Of a stretch of DNA of 64,000 nucleotides, positions 1 to 7,404 are shown piece after piece. The notes under the pieces were generated by a model. The model saw only the letters and a program-made list of their open reading frames with translations. It was not told the origin of the DNA and did no database searches. The translations under genes and the position numbers were made by a program. Position 1 is the first letter of the stretch. Every line of letters begins with the position of its first letter. Origin of the DNA: Stenotrophomonas sp. 57 (GTDB lineage Bacteria; Pseudomonadota; Gammaproteobacteria; Xanthomonadales; Xanthomonadaceae). The stretch spans positions 1,920,001 through 1,984,000 of the forward strand of contig NZ_CP127407.1 of NCBI RefSeq assembly GCF_030291075.1, read 5' to 3'.

Positions 1-157
1 ACGTCAGCCCGAACACGGTGCTCGGCATCGGCGCGATGCGGGCGGCCAGCAGCGGCGTGGTGCCGGTGCGGTAGGCCAGGTCCAGTGCGGACAGGCCGAG
101 GCCGTGGGCGCGCTCGGCGTCGAGCGAGAACAGGAAGGGGCGGGCAAGCGAATACAT
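1..157 (-). CDS. pyrD: Dihydroorotate dehydrogenase (quinone), 5' end only
   Basis: The first 52 codons are inside the window and the rest lies beyond base 1. The N-terminus [18 protein letters not shown] matches the start of class 2 PyrD (E. coli begins MYYPFVRKALFQLDPERAH). This amphipathic N-terminal extension places the enzyme on the inner face of the cytoplasmic membrane, where it oxidises dihydroorotate to orotate with quinone as acceptor in pyrimidine synthesis. No catalytic residue can be checked because the FMN barrel is outside the window. The ATG lies 8 bp after the stop of the methyltransferase gene, so the two are probably cotranscribed. Confidence 0.9.
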   Translation of the reverse strand, partial: MYSLARPFLFSLDAERAHGLGLSALDLAYRTGTTPLLAARIAPMPSTVFGLT

Positions 158-165
158 GCGTCGGT

Positions 166-936
166 TCAGTCCAGCGTGCCGAGGAAGGCTCGGGTTCGAT
201 ATTCAAAGGCGACCTGGCCGTCGACCGCGTGGGCGGCGAACAGGTCCTGCAGGGCGGCGATCATCGGCGCATGGCGCGGGTGACCGGGTTGCGGGGCATA
301 GGAGGAGGACAGCAGGCGCCCGCGCAGGGCGTCGAAATCCAGATGCTGCACATTCGGCAGCTCCACCCTGCCGCGCAGGCCGGAGCCGAACCAGGCCTGC
401 ATGGTGGCGTCGTCCTGGTAGCGCTCGGCCACGGCGGTGTAGTCGGTGCCGTAGTCCAGCAGCAGCTGCTCGTAGCCGACCAGGAACGGGCTGGCGTCGA
501 GCAGGCGCGAGTTCCAGTAGATCAGTGCCATGCCGCCCGGGCGCAGGATGCGCCGCCACTCGGCGCGCACCGCCACGGTATCGAACCAGTGGAACGCCTG
601 CGCCACGCTGACCAGGTCAACGCTGGCATCGTCCAGCCCGGTGGCCTCGGCGCGGCCATCGACTGCGCTGAAACGTGGATACTGCGGCGCGAGCCATTCC
701 TCGGCGGCGCCGCGCATGGCCGCATTCGGTTCAACGGCAACCACCGGATGGCCGCTGGCCAGGAACAGGCGGCTGGAGATGCCGGTGCCGGCGCCGATGT
801 CGGCGACCACGGCCTCGTGGCTGACGCCCATCGGGCCATGCAGCCACTCCAACAGAGCGTGCGGGTAATCGGGCCGGTAGCGGACGTAATCGGCGACGCG
901 GCTGCTGAAGCGTTCAGTGCTGTCGGAGGCGGTCAT
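166..936 (-). CDS. Class I SAM-dependent methyltransferase
   Basis: A 256-residue protein starting [25 protein letters not shown]. The SAM-binding glycine motif [10 protein letters not shown] lies near residues 43-52, with an acidic residue after the second strand (VVAVEPN) and the motif IV/post-I region [10 protein letters not shown]. This is the Methyltransf_11-type fold of cytoplasmic small-molecule methyltransferases. The substrate cannot be told from sequence. Longer reading frames continue upstream through the next gene, but the start at 936 follows that gene's stop by 5 bp and gives the normal family N-terminus. It sits between the DUF4190-like gene and pyrD in a tight minus-strand run. 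Confidence 0.85.
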   Translation of the reverse strand: MTASDSTERFSSRVADYVRYRPDYPHALLEWLHGPMGVSHEAVVADIGAGTGISSRLFLASGHPVVAVEPNAAMRGAAEEWLAPQYPRFSAVDGRAEATGLDDASVDLVSVAQAFHWFDTVAVRAEWRRILRPGGMALIYWNSRLLDASPFLVGYEQLLLDYGTDYTAVAERYQDDATMQAWFGSGLRGRVELPNVQHLDFDALRGRLLSSSYAPQPGHPRHAPMIAALQDLFAAHAVDGQVAFEYRTRAFLGTLD

Positions 937-941
937 GGCGA

Positions 942-1226
942 TCAGTTCGACATCGCGGCGAGCCAGGCCAGGCCGCCGAAGAACAGGATGAAGACCAGGA
1001 TGGCGGCGATCACGGCACCGACCATCACCCAGCCCAGCACCAGGCCGGTGACGGCAAGGCCATCGCCTTCCAGTTCCTGCGGGCGACGGCGGATCTCGGC
1101 GCGGGCCATGTGGCCGGTGACGATGGCCACGATGCTGGCCACGAAGGGCAGGACGGTCCAGCTGGCGATGCCCATGACCAGGCTGACCACGGCCAGGGCG
1201 CTTGTCTGTCGGGGTGCCACGCTCAT
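942..1226 (-). CDS. Small DUF4190-like membrane protein
   Basis: A 94-residue protein with two long hydrophobic segments (about residues 10-35 and 58-85) separated by a short basic loop containing GHMARAEIRRRPQ. This 'GHxAxxxIrr' loop between two helices is the hallmark of DUF4190 proteins, which are integral inner-membrane proteins of unknown function. The start at 1226 is preceded by GGAGG at a spacing of about 8 nt; an in-frame start 9 codons earlier lacks such a site. It heads the methyltransferase-pyrD run. Confidence 0.75.
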   Translation of the reverse strand: MSVAPRQTSALAVVSLVMGIASWTVLPFVASIVAIVTGHMARAEIRRRPQELEGDGLAVTGLVLGWVMVGAVIAAILVFILFFGGLAWLAAMSN

Positions 1227-1293
1227 CGGGGTCCTCCTTGGCAGTGTGCACATGATAGTGCCTCTGCCCGGGCAATCCCATGGGCAGTGCCCG

Positions 1294-1381
1294 GTAGAGC
1301 CAAGCCCATGCTCGGCTGGACCCTGGACAATGCGGTGTCGACCGCGCCTCGCGCGCTAGCCGAGCGTGGGCTCGGCTCTAC
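1294..1381. repeat. SMAG-type palindromic repeat pair (inverted)
   Basis: Two imperfect hairpin units face each other: GTAGAGCCaAGCCCATGCTCGGCT at 1294-1317 (broken here in lower case at the mismatch) and its inverted relative at 1358-1381 ending GGCTCTAC. Each unit has the GTAG head and a GAGC...GCTC stem, as described for Stenotrophomonas GTAG (SMAG/REP) elements. The pair lies between two minus-strand genes and could fold as one long hairpin in a transcript. Confidence 0.8.
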
Positions 1382-1385
1382 AGGG

Positions 1386-2138
1386 TCAGCCCATCAATAC
1401 TTGGCCACCGTCCACATTGAGCACATGGCCGGTGATCCAGCGTGCCATCGGCGAGCACAGGAACAGGGCGGCGTCGGCAATCTCGCGCGGGTGGCCGAAG
1501 CGGCCGAACGGGATCTTCGCCAGGGTGCCGTGGTAGAGCGCGGGGTCTTCGGTGCGGCGGCGGTCCCACAGGCCGTCGTCGAATTCGATGGAGCCGGGTG
1601 CGATGGCGTTGACCCGGATCCGGTCCTTGGCCAGCGCCAGTGCCTGCGAGGTGGTGTAGTGCGACAGCGCGGCCTTGGCGGCAGCGTAGGGTGCGCCACC
1701 TGGGCGTGGCTGCTGTGCGGCGATCGAGGACAGGTTGAGGATGCAGGCATCGCGGGATGCCCGCAGCCACGGCAGTGCCAGGCGCGAGGCCCGTACCGCC
1801 GCCATCAGGTCGATCTGCAGGCTGGCGGCCCAGCCATCCTCGTCATCGGCCATGCCGTAGCCAGTGGCGTTGTTGACCAGCACATCGATGCCGCCAAGTG
1901 CATCGGCAGCGGCCTGCAGCCAAGCCTGGATCTGGCCGACGTCGGCCAGATCGGCGGAGACGGTATGCAGCGGAGTGCCCTGGGCTTGCGCGTCGGTACG
2001 CAGGGCATCCAGGCCGGCCTGGCCTCGCGCGCAGGCCGAGACCTGCGCACCGGCGCCAGCAAACGCCAGCGCCATTTCACGGCCGATGCCCTTGCTGCCG
2101 CCGGCGATGAGCACGCGGCGGCCGGTGAAATCAATCAC
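1386..2138 (-). CDS. SDR-family NAD(P)-dependent oxidoreductase
   Basis: A 250-residue classical short-chain dehydrogenase. It has the cofactor motif GGSKGIG near residues 13-19, the NNAT motif for NAG, a catalytic Ser in LNLSSIAA and the YAAAK catalytic Tyr/Lys pair. The C-terminal LNVDGGQVL is also typical. I chose the GTG at 2138, which starts VIDFTGRRVLIAGG. An ATG further up (2195) would force a SMAG repeat to be coding. Substrate is unknown; proximity to amaB does not settle it. The gene ends 5 bp from the downstream SMAG pair. Confidence 0.85.
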   Translation of the reverse strand: MIDFTGRRVLIAGGSKGIGREMALAFAGAGAQVSACARGQAGLDALRTDAQAQGTPLHTVSADLADVGQIQAWLQAAADALGGIDVLVNNATGYGMADDEDGWAASLQIDLMAAVRASRLALPWLRASRDACILNLSSIAAQQPRPGGAPYAAAKAALSHYTTSQALALAKDRIRVNAIAPGSIEFDDGLWDRRRTEDPALYHGTLAKIPFGRFGHPREIADAALFLCSPMARWITGHVLNVDGGQVLMG

Positions 2139-2152
2139 CGGCCTGCCACCCT

Positions 2153-2226
2153 GTAGAGCCGAGCCATGCTCGGCTGCATTTGCTGCGGTGTTCATGGCCC
2201 GTCCTGCCGAGCATGGCTCGGCACTA
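2153..2226. repeat. SMAG-type palindromic repeat pair (inverted)
   Basis: The first unit at 2153-2175 begins GTAGAGCCGAGCC and the second at 2206-2226 ends GGCTCGGCACTAC. Both have the GAGC-ATG-GCTC core. The pair fills the gap between amaB and the SDR gene, so it may stabilise or separate the two transcripts. Confidence 0.8.
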
Positions 2227-2235
2227 CAGATAGCG

Positions 2236-3768
2236 TTACAGGTCGAACTTGATGCCCTGGGCCAGCGGCAGCGAATCCGAATAGTTGATGGTGTTGGTCT
2301 GGCGGCGCATATAGACCTTCCACGCATCCGAACCCGACTCGCGGCCACCGCCGGTGTCCTTCTCGCCACCGAAGGCGCCGCCGATCTCCGCACCGGACGT
2401 GCCGATGTTGATGTTGGCGATGCCGCAGTCGCTGCCGGCGGCCGACAGGAACTTCTCGGCGGTCTTCAGATTCTGGGTGAAGATCGACGAGGACAGGCCC
2501 TGCGGCACGCCGTTCTGCATGTCGATGGCTTCGTCGAGGCTGTCGTACGGCATCACGTACAGGATCGGCGCAAAGGTCTCGTGCTGGACCACGGCATCGC
2601 TGTTCTTCAGGCCCGAGACGATCGCCGGCAGTACGAAGTTGCCGGCGCGGTCGATGCGGGTGCCGCCGGTTTCGATGGTGCCGCCAGCGGCCTTGGCCTG
2701 GGCGATGGCATCGAGGAACTGCTGCACGGCGGCGTCGCTGTTCAGCGGGCCCATCAGGTTGGCGGGATCGGTCGGGTCGCCGATCTTGCCCTCGACCTGC
2801 TTGTAGGCCTTGACCAGGGTGGCCAGCACGTCGGCGTAGATCGAGCGGTGCACGATCAGGCGGCGGGTGGTGGTGCAGCGCTGGCCAGCGGTGCCGACGG
2901 CGCCGAAGACGATGCCCGGCACGGCCAGCTTCAGGTCGGCGGTTTCGTCCAGGATGATGGCGTTGTTGCCGCCCAGTTCCAGCAGGCAGCGGCCGAGGCG
3001 GCGCGCGACCTTCTCGTTGACGGTGCGGCCGACCTGGGTCGAGCCGGTGAAGCTGATCAGCGGCACGCGGCGGTCATCGACCATCTTTTCCGACAGCGCG
3101 GTGCCGGCATCGTTGATCAGGAAGAAGATGTCCGGGAAGCCGGCTTCGCGCAGGGCGTCGTTGCAGATCTTCAGCGAGGCGATGGCGGTCAGCGGCGTCT
3201 TGTTGGACGGCTTCCAGATGCACACGTCGCCACAGATGGCGGCCAGGAACGAGTTCCAGCTCCACACCGCGACCGGGAAATTGAAGGCCGAGATGATGCC
3301 GACCAGGCCCAGAGGGTGGTACTGCTCGTACATGCGGTGGCCGGGGCGCTCGGAATGCATGGTGTAGCCGTACAGCATGCGGCTCTGGCCCACGGCGAAA
3401 TCGGCGATGTCGATCATCTCCTGCACTTCGCCATCGCCTTCCGGCTTGCTCTTGCCCATTTCCAGGGCGACCAGCGAACCCAGCGCATCCTTGTGCTTGC
3501 GCAGCGCTTCGCCGCACAGGCGCACGGCTTCACCGCGGCGCGGGGCCGGCGTGGTACGCCAGACCTTGAAGGCTTCCTGGGCGCGGGCGACGACGGTCTC
3601 GTACTCGGCCTCGGTGGTCGCGCGGACCTGCGCGATCGGCTCGCCGGTGGCCGGGTTGACCGGGGTGATCAGCTCACCGCTGGTCGCGCTCGACCACTCC
3701 CCGTTGCCCAGGTACGTGCCAGCGTTGATCGCGTCCAGGCCAAGGGACTTGAGCAGCTCGAAAGACAT
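2236..3768 (-). CDS. amaB: ALDH7-family dehydrogenase (aminoadipate semialdehyde / piperideine-6-carboxylate)
   Basis: A 510-residue aldehyde dehydrogenase of the ALDH7/AASDH type. It has the motif SFTGSTQVG (239-247), the base Glu265 in ELGGNNA and the nucleophile Cys298 in [12 protein letters not shown], a signature shared with human ALDH7A1 and Pseudomonas AmaB. The family oxidises L-2-aminoadipate 6-semialdehyde to aminoadipate with NAD in lysine catabolism. Length is normal for the family. The ATG follows an ACAGGAG ribosome site. There is no lysine-pathway partner in the window, so the physiological substrate is inferred from family alone. Confidence 0.88.
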   Translation of the reverse strand: MSFELLKSLGLDAINAGTYLGNGEWSSATSGELITPVNPATGEPIAQVRATTEAEYETVVARAQEAFKVWRTTPAPRRGEAVRLCGEALRKHKDALGSLVALEMGKSKPEGDGEVQEMIDIADFAVGQSRMLYGYTMHSERPGHRMYEQYHPLGLVGIISAFNFPVAVWSWNSFLAAICGDVCIWKPSNKTPLTAIASLKICNDALREAGFPDIFFLINDAGTALSEKMVDDRRVPLISFTGSTQVGRTVNEKVARRLGRCLLELGGNNAIILDETADLKLAVPGIVFGAVGTAGQRCTTTRRLIVHRSIYADVLATLVKAYKQVEGKIGDPTDPANLMGPLNSDAAVQQFLDAIAQAKAAGGTIETGGTRIDRAGNFVLPAIVSGLKNSDAVVQHETFAPILYVMPYDSLDEAIDMQNGVPQGLSSSIFTQNLKTAEKFLSAAGSDCGIANINIGTSGAEIGGAFGGEKDTGGGRESGSDAWKVYMRRQTNTINYSDSLPLAQGIKFDL

Positions 3769-3926
3769 GCAGACTCCTGTGTTTCGTTACGTTGTTTGGC
3801 GCCATCGCGGGCAGGTGGGGGACGCGATGAACAGAACCGCCGATGGTAGCAGAGGGTGGTGGTGGAGCTTTGGTGCGGTGCGGGGTGGAACCGCACCGAT
3901 AGGCCATCCCTATGCGGGGTGCCTGT

Positions 3927-4964
3927 TCAGGCTGGCAGCGCTTCGTCCACGCTGCGCGCGGTGTCAGGAATGGCCGGCTGTGGCGACCATGCGGGCGGGT
4001 TTCGATGCCACTGCCACGCGCTCTCGATGATCGGTGCCAGCTCGGTCCATCTGGGGTGCCACCCCAGCAATTGGCGAGCGCGGGTGGAGGAGGCGACGAG
4101 GCTGGCTGGATCGCCCGGCCGGCGTTCTGCCAACTCAAATGGAATGCTGCGCCCGCTCACCTCTGCGGCAGCGGCGATGACTTCGCGGACAGAGAAGCCC
4201 TGACCATTGCCGAGATTGAATGCATGCGCGCCGGGCGTGTGGTCCATGTACTCAAGAGCGAGCGCGTGGGCCTGGGCCAGATCCTGCACGTGTACATAGT
4301 CGCGTACGCAGGTGCCATCGGGCGTGGCGTAGTCATCGCCGAACACCTTCATGGCGTTGCCGATGCCCAATGCGGCACGCAGGACATTGGGGATCAGGTG
4401 GGTCTCGCAGGCATGGGCCTCGCCAATGCCGTGGTCGGGCAGGGCGCCAGCGGCATTGAAGTAGCGCAGACAGGTCGAGCGCAGGCCGTAGGCTGTGGCT
4501 GCGTCAGCGAGGATCCGCTCTGCCATCAGCTTGCTGGCGCCATAGGGGTTGATGGGCGCCTTGGGGTGGTCCTCGTCGATCATATCCGACTCTGGATTGC
4601 CGAATACCGCAGCGGTTGAAGAGAACACGATGCGATCGATGTCGTGGCGGCGCATGGCCTCCAGCAGGTTCAACGTGCCGGTGACGTTGTTCGCGTAGTA
4701 GGTATAAGGAGCGCAAACCGATTCGCCCACCAGAGAACGTGCGGCGAAGTGCATCACAGCGTCGAAATGACGGCCTTGGAGTGCGCGCTCGAGTGTTTCG
4801 GGGGCCAGTAGATCGGCTTCCAGCAGTTCACCCCAGCGGACCGCGTCGCGGTGACCGGTGGATAGGTTGTCGAGCACGGTTACGGAATGGCCGGCTTCGG
4901 CCAGGTACTGGGCCATGTGGCTGCCGATGTAGCCGGCGCCGCCGCAGATGAGGATGTCCGACAC
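3927..4964 (-). CDS. galE: UDP-glucose 4-epimerase
   Basis: A 345-residue extended SDR. It has the NAD motif GGAGYIGS (8-15), the active-site SST (115-117) and the Tyr141-x3-Lys145 pair in NPYGASK. GalE interconverts UDP-glucose and UDP-galactose in the cytosol. It is transcribed away from the exopolysaccharide locus beginning 340 bp upstream of it and plausibly supplies its UDP-hexose donor. An AAGGACG site precedes the ATG. The C-terminal 20 residues are Pro-rich and probably disordered. Confidence 0.92.
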   Translation of the reverse strand: MSDILICGGAGYIGSHMAQYLAEAGHSVTVLDNLSTGHRDAVRWGELLEADLLAPETLERALQGRHFDAVMHFAARSLVGESVCAPYTYYANNVTGTLNLLEAMRRHDIDRIVFSSTAAVFGNPESDMIDEDHPKAPINPYGASKLMAERILADAATAYGLRSTCLRYFNAAGALPDHGIGEAHACETHLIPNVLRAALGIGNAMKVFGDDYATPDGTCVRDYVHVQDLAQAHALALEYMDHTPGAHAFNLGNGQGFSVREVIAAAAEVSGRSIPFELAERRPGDPASLVASSTRARQLLGWHPRWTELAPIIESAWQWHRNPPAWSPQPAIPDTARSVDEALPA

Positions 4965-5246
4965 GCATCGTCCTTGTTGCAGAACCGGTTGCGAGTCTAC
5001 CAGTGGTGATGAATCCGGGGCCGATCCTAGCGGCGGACGGATGCTGCTTGTGACGCAAAATGACGCAATTAGACACAGCCAGGCGCATTTAAAATTATTA
5101 ATATTTTCAATTGCTTGGGTCGAATTCTACGACTAGGGCGGGGATTCTGCCGACCGAGGTTCCTATCTTTTGCTGCAGACATCATTCACAATTCAGTTAC
5201 GCCTGATTGACAAACCTCTGACAATTTCGTGCTGCGTGGGGAGTCC
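4965..5246. promoter_or_regulatory. AT-rich divergent regulatory region with helically phased TGACGCAA repeats
   Basis: This gap between galE and the exopolysaccharide operon must hold both promoters. It is distinctly AT-rich around 5090-5125. Two copies of TGACGCAA occur at 5051-5058 and 5061-5068, one helical turn apart, an arrangement typical of an activator site. A consensus-like -35 hexamer TTGACA is at 5207-5212, but I see no convincing -10 behind it. No JUMPstart motif was found. Confidence 0.4.
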
Positions 5247-5321
5247 ATGCACGTGAAAGCGAACAATTCAGCGTTCGGTCGAGTCGTGAATGGAGAAGTG
5301 CTTTGCTACATGGATCAGTAG
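5247..5321 (+). CDS. Short upstream ORF overlapping the priming transferase start
   Basis: A 24-codon reading frame starting MHVKANNSAF and ending in TAG at 5319-5321. It has a good ribosome site, GGGGAG, about 4 nt before the ATG at 5247. It is out of frame with the next gene and runs past that gene's TTG start at 5303, so ribosomes translating it would terminate 16 nt beyond that start. That geometry fits translational coupling or a leader peptide, but nothing shows that the peptide itself matters. Confidence 0.3.
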   Translation: MHVKANNSAFGRVVNGEVLCYMDQ

Positions 5322-6760
5322 AAGACCTCCCCGCAGTGCGGGCCCCAGCGGGCCGCCGTCGCGTAGAAGCGCGGGCTGCCCTCGAGTTGGGCTTGCGGCT
5401 GGGCGATGTGTTGCTGCTGCCGGGCATGGCAGTGCTTTCCCATGCCCTGTTGTACGGTGCAGCTGCGCCGGACTCCTCGCAGCGAATCGTCTTTGGGGCG
5501 GTGATTCTCAGCGCCATAGTGTGCTTCTCCGTTGCGCCCTTGTATCGGAACTGGCGGATGCGCGGGTTGCTGGCCGACCTCTGGTTGCTGCTGCTGGCTT
5601 GGTCCGCCACCTTCGCGTTGTTCTCGCTCTACGCCGTCGTGGTCGGGCTTGCCGATGCGGTGCCGTCGACCTGGCTGATTGGCTGGTATGCCTTTGGCCT
5701 GGGGTCGATGGCGGCGCTGCGTGTGCTCCTGAGGGTGCAGCTGCACCGGCTGCGTTCGCGCGGCATGGATCATGAGCGGATCCTGCTGGTGGGGCTGCGG
5801 GCCCCGGCATTGCGGCTGCATCGCCTGCTGCGCGGGAAGCCGGAACTCGGCAAGAACGTCATTGGCTACTTTGCCTGCGCGGGCGATATCGCGACGCGCC
5901 GTGGGGGGGACGCCCCGTGCCGACTGGGGGGGCTGGAAGACGTTCCGCAGTACATGGATCAGTATCGCGGCGAATTCGATCAGGTGTGGGTGTCGCTGCC
6001 AATAGGGCATGCTGGCGCCATCAAGGACATGCTCAAGCAGATCGAGCGTTTTCCGGTGCCTGTGCGTCTGATTCCCGATACCACGGGCCTGGGGGCGCTC
6101 AATCCCGGCGTGCATCAGGTGGGGGATGTGCCGATGATCGGCGTCCGCCAAGGCCTGACGGATCATCGTTTCCGGCTGTTCAAGCGGGTCGAGGACATCA
6201 TCGTTGCCGGCACAGCGGTGGTCTTGCTGGCGCCGTTGTTTGTCGTGCTCGCCATTGGCGTGAAGCTCAGCTCGCCGGGGCCGGTGTTGTTCCGTCAGAA
6301 GCGCCATGGGCTGGGCGGCAAAGAGTTCTGGATGCTCAAGTTCCGCTCCATGCGCGTGCACGCGGAGGGGGCGGGGCAGATCACCCAGGCAACGCGGGGT
6401 GATCCGCGCGTCACCCGGTTTGGCGCCTTCCTGCGCCGCAGCAGCCTGGATGAACTACCGCAGTTCTTCAATGTGCTGGGCGGGAACATGTCGGTGGTCG
6501 GGCCGCGCCCACACGCGATACAGCACAACAACTACTACGAGCGCGTGATCGAGCGTTACATGCATCGTCACTACGTCAAGCCCGGGATCACCGGCTGGGC
6601 GCAGGTGCACGGCCTGCGCGGCGAGACGCCGGAGCTGCGCTCGATGAAGAAGCGCGTGCAGTACGACATCGATTACATCCGGCGCTGGAGCCCGACGCTG
6701 GACGTGCGGATCATTGCGCTGACCGTGCTGAAGGTTCTAGGCCAGAAGTCGGCGTATTGA
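5303..6760 (+). CDS. Undecaprenyl-phosphate hexose-1-phosphate transferase (GumD/WcaJ type)
   Basis: A 485-residue polyisoprenyl-phosphate hexose-1-phosphotransferase. The N-terminal half has about four membrane helices and a CoA-binding-like domain. The C-terminal catalytic domain carries KLSSPGPVLFRQKRHG, KFRSMRVHAEG, RRSSLDELPQFFNVLGG, VGPRPHA and GITGWAQVHGLRGET, closely following Xanthomonas GumD in order and length. It attaches hexose-1-phosphate, probably glucose, to the lipid carrier at the inner membrane as the first step of repeat-unit assembly. The start is TTG at 5303 with GGAG 7 nt upstream; the next in-frame ATG would delete the first helix. It heads the plus-strand polysaccharide operon. 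Confidence 0.88.
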   Translation: MLHGSVEDLPAVRAPAGRRRVEARAALELGLRLGDVLLLPGMAVLSHALLYGAAAPDSSQRIVFGAVILSAIVCFSVAPLYRNWRMRGLLADLWLLLLAWSATFALFSLYAVVVGLADAVPSTWLIGWYAFGLGSMAALRVLLRVQLHRLRSRGMDHERILLVGLRAPALRLHRLLRGKPELGKNVIGYFACAGDIATRRGGDAPCRLGGLEDVPQYMDQYRGEFDQVWVSLPIGHAGAIKDMLKQIERFPVPVRLIPDTTGLGALNPGVHQVGDVPMIGVRQGLTDHRFRLFKRVEDIIVAGTAVVLLAPLFVVLAIGVKLSSPGPVLFRQKRHGLGGKEFWMLKFRSMRVHAEGAGQITQATRGDPRVTRFGAFLRRSSLDELPQFFNVLGGNMSVVGPRPHAIQHNNYYERVIERYMHRHYVKPGITGWAQVHGLRGETPELRSMKKRVQYDIDYIRRWSPTLDVRIIALTVLKVLGQKSAY

Positions 6761-6912
6761 GGTGGTTGGTGTCCGGAACTGCGACGTAATTCCATGAATC
6801 TGTTGGCGATTTCATCGCTTGTAATGCGCTTGTAAGGTATCCTGTGCGGCTGCCGCCGGCCCTTGTTGCTCTGGTCGGGCGCGCCGCAAGGAATGCCATA
6901 GGATCCAGGTCA

Positions 6913-7347
6913 GTGTTCAAGAACGTTCTTTTTGTATGTGTCGGCAATATCTGCCGCAGCCCTTCGGCTGAAGTCATGCTCAGGCAGGCCGTGGCAGGCA
7001 AGGGCATCCAGGTGTCTTCGGCGGGCCTGGGCGCGCTGGTGGGGCACGGCATCGATGCTACCGCACAGGAGTTGCTGGTGGAGCAGGGCATGGATGGGTT
7101 GGCCCACCGCGCGCGCCAGATTGATGACGCCATCCTGGGAGCCGCTGACCTCGTGCTGACCATGGAGCGCAAGCACGTGCGGCGCATCGCCGAGATCGCG
7201 CCGCAGGCGTCCGGCAAGACCTTCCTGCTGGGCAAGTGGCAGCAGGATCGGGAGATTCCCGATCCGTATCGCCAGCAGCGTCCCGCGTTCGAGCATGTCT
7301 ACAAGCTGATGGCTGAGGGCGTGGACAGTTGGGCGCGGCACTTCTGA
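6913..7347 (+). CDS. Low-molecular-weight protein-tyrosine phosphatase (Wzb-like)
   Basis: A 144-residue phosphatase with the P-loop CVGNICRS (nucleophile Cys9, Arg15) at the extreme N-terminus and the general-acid Asp in IPDPYRQQ near residue 115. Wzb-type enzymes dephosphorylate the C-terminal tyrosines of the Wzc kinase so that polymer assembly can cycle. The start is GTG at 6913, which puts Cys at the usual position; earlier in-frame codons would add an unrelated Arg/Ala-rich tail. The Wzc kinase gene begins 57 bp downstream. Confidence 0.9.
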   Translation: MFKNVLFVCVGNICRSPSAEVMLRQAVAGKGIQVSSAGLGALVGHGIDATAQELLVEQGMDGLAHRARQIDDAILGAADLVLTMERKHVRRIAEIAPQASGKTFLLGKWQQDREIPDPYRQQRPAFEHVYKLMAEGVDSWARHF

Positions 7348-7404
7348 AGTCCGCTGCGAATTCCTGTTCTGCAACTCTTTTCCCGCATTGAAGATTCCCA
7401 ATCC

